From contig CAMHOW010000015.1 of the NCBI GenBank assembly GCA_946186895.1, forward strand, positions 1-43,448: a DNA stretch of 43,448 nucleotides. The letters run 5' to 3'. Position 1 is the first letter of the stretch, and each line of letters starts with the position of its first letter. Of the stretch, positions 40,726 to 43,448 are shown piece after piece. Position numbers and translations under genes: made by a program. Under the pieces are notes generated by a model, which was not told the DNA's origin, did no database searches, and was given only the letters and a program-made list of their open reading frames with translations. This DNA is from an uncultured Fibrobacter sp. GTDB lineage: Bacteria; Fibrobacterota; Fibrobacteria; Fibrobacterales; Fibrobacteraceae.

Positions 40726-41814
40726 CTAGAACACGAACGTCAGGCCGAGGCTGGTGTAGAACGTGTAGAGGTGAGCCTTGGAAAGGCTGGATTCGGCGAT
40801 GGCGTCTTCGTTCAGCAGGTTGGTAAAGCACTGCACAACGCGAATATCGGCAACAAGCCAACGGTTGATGGCATAGCCTATGCTAAATGCACCGCCTAGT
40901 TCCACGCCCGAAGAGGGCAAGGTGTTTTTACGCTTGTCCTTTTCGCCGGTTTCCTTCATCTTCTGCGTGAATTCCGAGGAGCCTGTGAGTTTCAGGTCCA
41001 GGTTCACGCCGAGACCTATGAAGAAGTTGTCTTCGTCGAAGGTGTAGCGCAAGATGATGGGGATTTCGAAGAGCATGTAGTCGAGGCTGGCCTCGCTCTT
41101 GCTGTAGTCGTTCTTGCTTTCGTAGTTGTACTTGCGGTAGACAAAGTCGATTTCGGGCACGAGGCTCACGTACCGGATGCCAACGGGCAGGCGCACCAGA
41201 ATGCCGCCACCGGCCTGGTAGCCAAATCCCCAGTCCTTGCTCTTTTTGCCAAAGAGGGTGTTCATGCCGCCCATGCCGCGGAGCCCAATCTGGATGGACC
41301 TGGAGAAACCTTCTTTGCGGGCGCGGTACTGTTCCGCGTTCTCCTGCAGGTAGCGATCGTAGGTATCTGTCTCATCTACCTCCACGCAATCTGTGTTGGT
41401 GGAGTCGGCTTCGGTGCAGTCCTCGTAATCGTCTTCGTTCTCTTCGGTAATCTTTATGACCGATGCTGTTTTTTTCGTGGAATCCTTTACGGTGGAATCG
41501 GCCTTCGCCGTTGTGGCTGTAGAATCTGTAACCTGGGTGGAGTCTCCGGTTGCAGCTGTTTCGGTCTGCTCGGCGGGTTCAGATGATGCGGTCGCTTCGG
41601 CCGCCGGTTCCGCTGTTGTTTCCGTACCGTCGCAACCATCGCCGATACAGGCGGGGGCGGGTTCTTCGTTGGTAGGTTCGCTTTCCAAGGCATGCCCGCC
41701 GTTCTGGGACGCTATCCAAGCCGAATCCACATCGGCCTCGTACTCCTGTGCAAAGGCATAGGTTCCAAAAAGGGCTAAAAGGGCAAATAACAAGAATGGC
41801 TTAGCGTCCAGCAT
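40726..41814 (-). CDS. PorT-type outer-membrane beta-barrel protein
   Basis: A 362-residue exported protein. A signal peptide (residues 1-22, LLFALLALFGTYAFA) is followed by about 150 residues of low-complexity, acidic Thr/Ser/Glu-rich sequence with a Cys pair (CIGDGCDG) and another (CTEADSTNTDC). The barrel occupies about residues 165-362: SIQIGLRGMGGMNTLF, GYQAGGGILVRLPVG, FEIPIILRYTF, IGLGVNLDLKL and the terminal TSLGLTFVF ending in Phe. This is the layout of PorT-family/outer-membrane beta-barrel proteins in Bacteroidota and Fibrobacterota. The long acidic N-terminal spacer is unusual. The gene follows the toxin-like lipoprotein gene by 42 bases on the same strand. Confidence 0.82.
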   Translation of the reverse strand: MLDAKPFLLFALLALFGTYAFAQEYEADVDSAWIASQNGGHALESEPTNEEPAPACIGDGCDGTETTAEPAAEATASSEPAEQTETAATGDSTQVTDSTATTAKADSTVKDSTKKTASVIKITEENEDDYEDCTEADSTNTDCVEVDETDTYDRYLQENAEQYRARKEGFSRSIQIGLRGMGGMNTLFGKKSKDWGFGYQAGGGILVRLPVGIRYVSLVPEIDFVYRKYNYESKNDYSKSEASLDYMLFEIPIILRYTFDEDNFFIGLGVNLDLKLTGSSEFTQKMKETGEKDKRKNTLPSSGVELGGAFSIGYAINRWLVADIRVVQCFTNLLNEDAIAESSLSKAHLYTFYTSLGLTFVF

Positions 41815-41856
41815 ACTTTAATTATAGTTTTTTTGGGACTGTTGTGGAAGCGGCCT

Positions 41857-43308
41857 TTATCGGCAGGTGCCGTTTCTTAACATGGATGCAGCGCCTGTAT
41901 GGGCAACGTTTTCGTGCAGGGCGGTGGGAACAAGCAACATCTCGTTACAGGACAAATGGTGTGGCGTAAGCCCGTTCTGTTTGACCCATTGTTCGGCATT
42001 GCTGACGGAAATGTTTTTCTGGGAGGCAATCTTGGCGTATAGTTTCGGAAAATCTTCTTCGTTTTTCCCCGTGAGCCCAGCAATTTTGTAGGTTCCCCTA
42101 GACCAGGGAGTAAAATCTGGGACTTTGTTCGGTTCTTTGCCCGTAAAGTGGACTCCCTTTCCCCTTGTAATGGCGTTGACTTCAGGAATGTCGCTTTTCC
42201 AGATGGTCTTGTTCTGGTTCCAGTGACCGCCGTGGCCCTCTCGAGGCATTAGGAACAGCCTGTCTTCTTTGCTGACTTTTCGCTTGAAGAACCCGACCTT
42301 GTGGGACCTGTCGGCCACTTTTGTCGTGGCCGCAGAGCTGCTGACACTGCTGACGATGCCGACGCTCTTGACGATACTGAAGGTGACTTCTGCCATGGCC
42401 AGTTGCCATGTCAGCCATCCGGAAACAAAAGCCCCTGTGTACTTGTTGCGGTATTTTGAATCAATACCCAATTCATTGAAGCTTGAGTCCAGGGATTCGT
42501 TAAAAACTTGCAGGGCGCTTTCGAATTCCTTTTGGGCGTAGTCGGGAAGTTGCCGGATCTTTTCCATGCCCTCCTGTGACAAGCGCTCAAGGGAATCTAG
42601 GTTGGCGTTTTGCTTGATGAACTCTTGGGTGCTGTAAAGTTGCTTTGTAAAAGCTGCGTACAGGGCTTCGTAATCGGCGTTCAAGATTTTCTTGGTCGCA
42701 TCGGGGATGGCCTTGACAAAATCTTCGGTTTCTTGGTACCCTACGGAAAGGCCCCGAATGTAACCGGCCCCGATGGCAACGATGGCCAGGGTGTCTACTT
42801 CAAGGAGGTTGTCTACTGTTTTGGACACAGATTTTCCGGCAGTGGCGTAAGCATGTTCTATGGCTTCCGCCGTCTTGCTGTAACCTGCTTCCGAGAGGTT
42901 GCTGGTGAATTTGTCTTTTAGGGCGTCTGTGTATGGGACTATAATTGAAAGGGATGACTTTGCGTTGTGGGCAGCGACTGCGATTCCTTGGGCTCCCTTG
43001 CTCAAGACGGTTCGAGAGAGGCTTACGGCGGTTCGTTCGGGTTCCATGACCCCGTAGGTGCGGAACGCCTCTGTCTGTAAGGTGTCGGCGAGGAGCTGCC
43101 CGTTTTCGTGATACTCGAATATGGCCGTGGAGTCGTCAACGGAGCGCCAATGGGTATCCCCTGTTCCATCTTTGCCGTAGGTAATCCGCTCTTGCAGAAT
43201 CCCGTCTTGGTCGTAGACAGACAGGGGCTCCTTTGGCGTGGATGCGCAACTGAGCAGCAAAAAAGCAAATGCCGAGCAAAGTAGGCAGGATAATCTATGT
43301 GGCAGCAT
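41857..43308 (-). CDS. Lipoprotein with C-terminal HNH/Endo VII-type nuclease toxin domain
   Basis: A 483-residue protein. The signal ends in the lipobox LLSC (Cys21). An N-terminal patch (YDQDGILQERITYGKDG, then FEYHENGQL) resembles MORN-type repeats. Residues about 90-330 are largely helical with mildly hydrophobic stretches (LAIVAIGAGYIRGLSVGY). The C-terminal 115 residues look like a polymorphic-toxin nuclease: IWKSDIPEVNAITRGKGVHF, VPDFTPWSRGTYKIAGL, KNEEDFPKLYAKIA, and the catalytic-type motif LTPHHLSCNEMLLVP with a further His in LHENVAHTGAAS. That matches HNH/Endo VII nucleases of contact-dependent or secreted toxins. No small immunity-like gene is adjacent: PorT-like downstream, leuS divergent. 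Confidence 0.75.
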   Translation of the reverse strand: MLPHRLSCLLCSAFAFLLLSCASTPKEPLSVYDQDGILQERITYGKDGTGDTHWRSVDDSTAIFEYHENGQLLADTLQTEAFRTYGVMEPERTAVSLSRTVLSKGAQGIAVAAHNAKSSLSIIVPYTDALKDKFTSNLSEAGYSKTAEAIEHAYATAGKSVSKTVDNLLEVDTLAIVAIGAGYIRGLSVGYQETEDFVKAIPDATKKILNADYEALYAAFTKQLYSTQEFIKQNANLDSLERLSQEGMEKIRQLPDYAQKEFESALQVFNESLDSSFNELGIDSKYRNKYTGAFVSGWLTWQLAMAEVTFSIVKSVGIVSSVSSSAATTKVADRSHKVGFFKRKVSKEDRLFLMPREGHGGHWNQNKTIWKSDIPEVNAITRGKGVHFTGKEPNKVPDFTPWSRGTYKIAGLTGKNEEDFPKLYAKIASQKNISVSNAEQWVKQNGLTPHHLSCNEMLLVPTALHENVAHTGAASMLRNGTCR

Positions 43309-43387
43309 AGTGAAAAGATATGTATTTGTTTATGGCAGTAAGGGATTTTACTAAATTATATCGCGCAAAAATTGAAGGATGTAAAAA

Positions 43388-43448
43388 ATGGCTAAGTACA
43401 ATCCGCAAGAGATCGAAACCAAGTGGCAGGCCTACTGGGAAGAACATC
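43388..43448 (+). CDS. leuS: Leucine--tRNA ligase, 5' end only
   Basis: Twenty codons are visible (AKYNPQEIETKWQAYWEEH after Met). The Y-N-P-x-E-I-E-x-K-W-Q-x-Y-W pattern is the conserved N-terminus of bacterial leucyl-tRNA synthetase, which charges tRNA-Leu. GAAGGATG lies seven bases before the ATG. The gene runs off the window. In the 79-base gap before it, TTGTTT (43326-43331) could be a -35 box, but no convincing -10 element is seen at the right distance. Confidence 0.82.
   Translation, partial: MAKYNPQEIETKWQAYWEEH

Noticed and set aside
41816..41821. TATAAT on the minus strand as -10 box of the PorT-like gene
   Set aside because: It lies only two bases before the ATG, so transcription would start inside the coding sequence and there is no suitable later start.

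Overview
The window looks like a chromosomal segment of a Fibrobacter-type bacterium (phylum Fibrobacterota, probably gut or rumen). The clearest marker is a lipoprotein carrying the 'Fibrobacter succinogenes major paralogous domain' (14677-15735). Supporting signs are a PorV-like outer-membrane barrel, C-terminal sorting-like tails on secreted proteins, BspA/DUF285 repeat proteins, LpxA (a Gram-negative envelope), and a mixture of strong Shine-Dalgarno (SD) starts and starts preceded only by T-rich DNA. The phylum assignment is inference; no rRNA gene is present. I saw no tRNA, rRNA, insertion sequence or CRISPR array.

Layout. 1-6472: housekeeping genes: the 3' part of enolase, prmA, then ygiQ and uvrC on the minus strand. 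6584-8650: a ZapB-like coiled-coil gene, zapA, and a free-standing RNA gene with promoter and terminator that is probably 6S RNA, then a tiny membrane protein. 8690-12600: a secreted alpha/beta hydrolase and the nfnAB pair (electron-bifurcating transhydrogenase). 12777-20483: envelope and secretion island: a small secreted peptide coupled to an L,D-transpeptidase, a PAP2 phosphatase, the Fibrobacter lipoprotein, a decayed C-terminal fragment of an adhesin, and an intact 1455-residue adhesin. 20487-24889: queH, lpxA, a small membrane protein, a probable outer-membrane barrel protein and rsmG. 24906-28352: an M15-like membrane peptidase, a PorV-like barrel with an inserted beta-propeller, and a membrane-anchored partner. 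28430-32146: a tight four-gene operon: triple-FKBP isomerase, DUF1538 membrane protein and two P-II-like proteins. 32150-36545: an accessory cassette in which two near-identical secreted trypsin-like proteases, each with the same terminator, palindrome and leader, flank a 16-repeat DUF285 protein; the second protease is followed by a membrane protein with a DUF3298-like end. 36567-39665: an integral-membrane/aminopropyltransferase fusion. 39666-40031: a non-coding stretch unusually rich in complementary segments. 40032-43308 (minus): two outer-membrane barrel proteins and a lipoprotein ending in an HNH/Endo VII-type nuclease toxin domain. 43388 onward: start of leuS.

The least explained parts are the lipoprotein-anchored nuclease with no obvious immunity gene, the duplicated protease cassette with its shared 15-bp palindrome, the FKBP/DUF1538/P-II operon, and the structured intergenic region at 39.7-40.0 kb. 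Dispersed palindromic repeats (10150, 21165, 39123, 39714) run through the window; one has become part of a protein. Many convergent gene pairs are separated by only 1-16 bases with no terminator between them.
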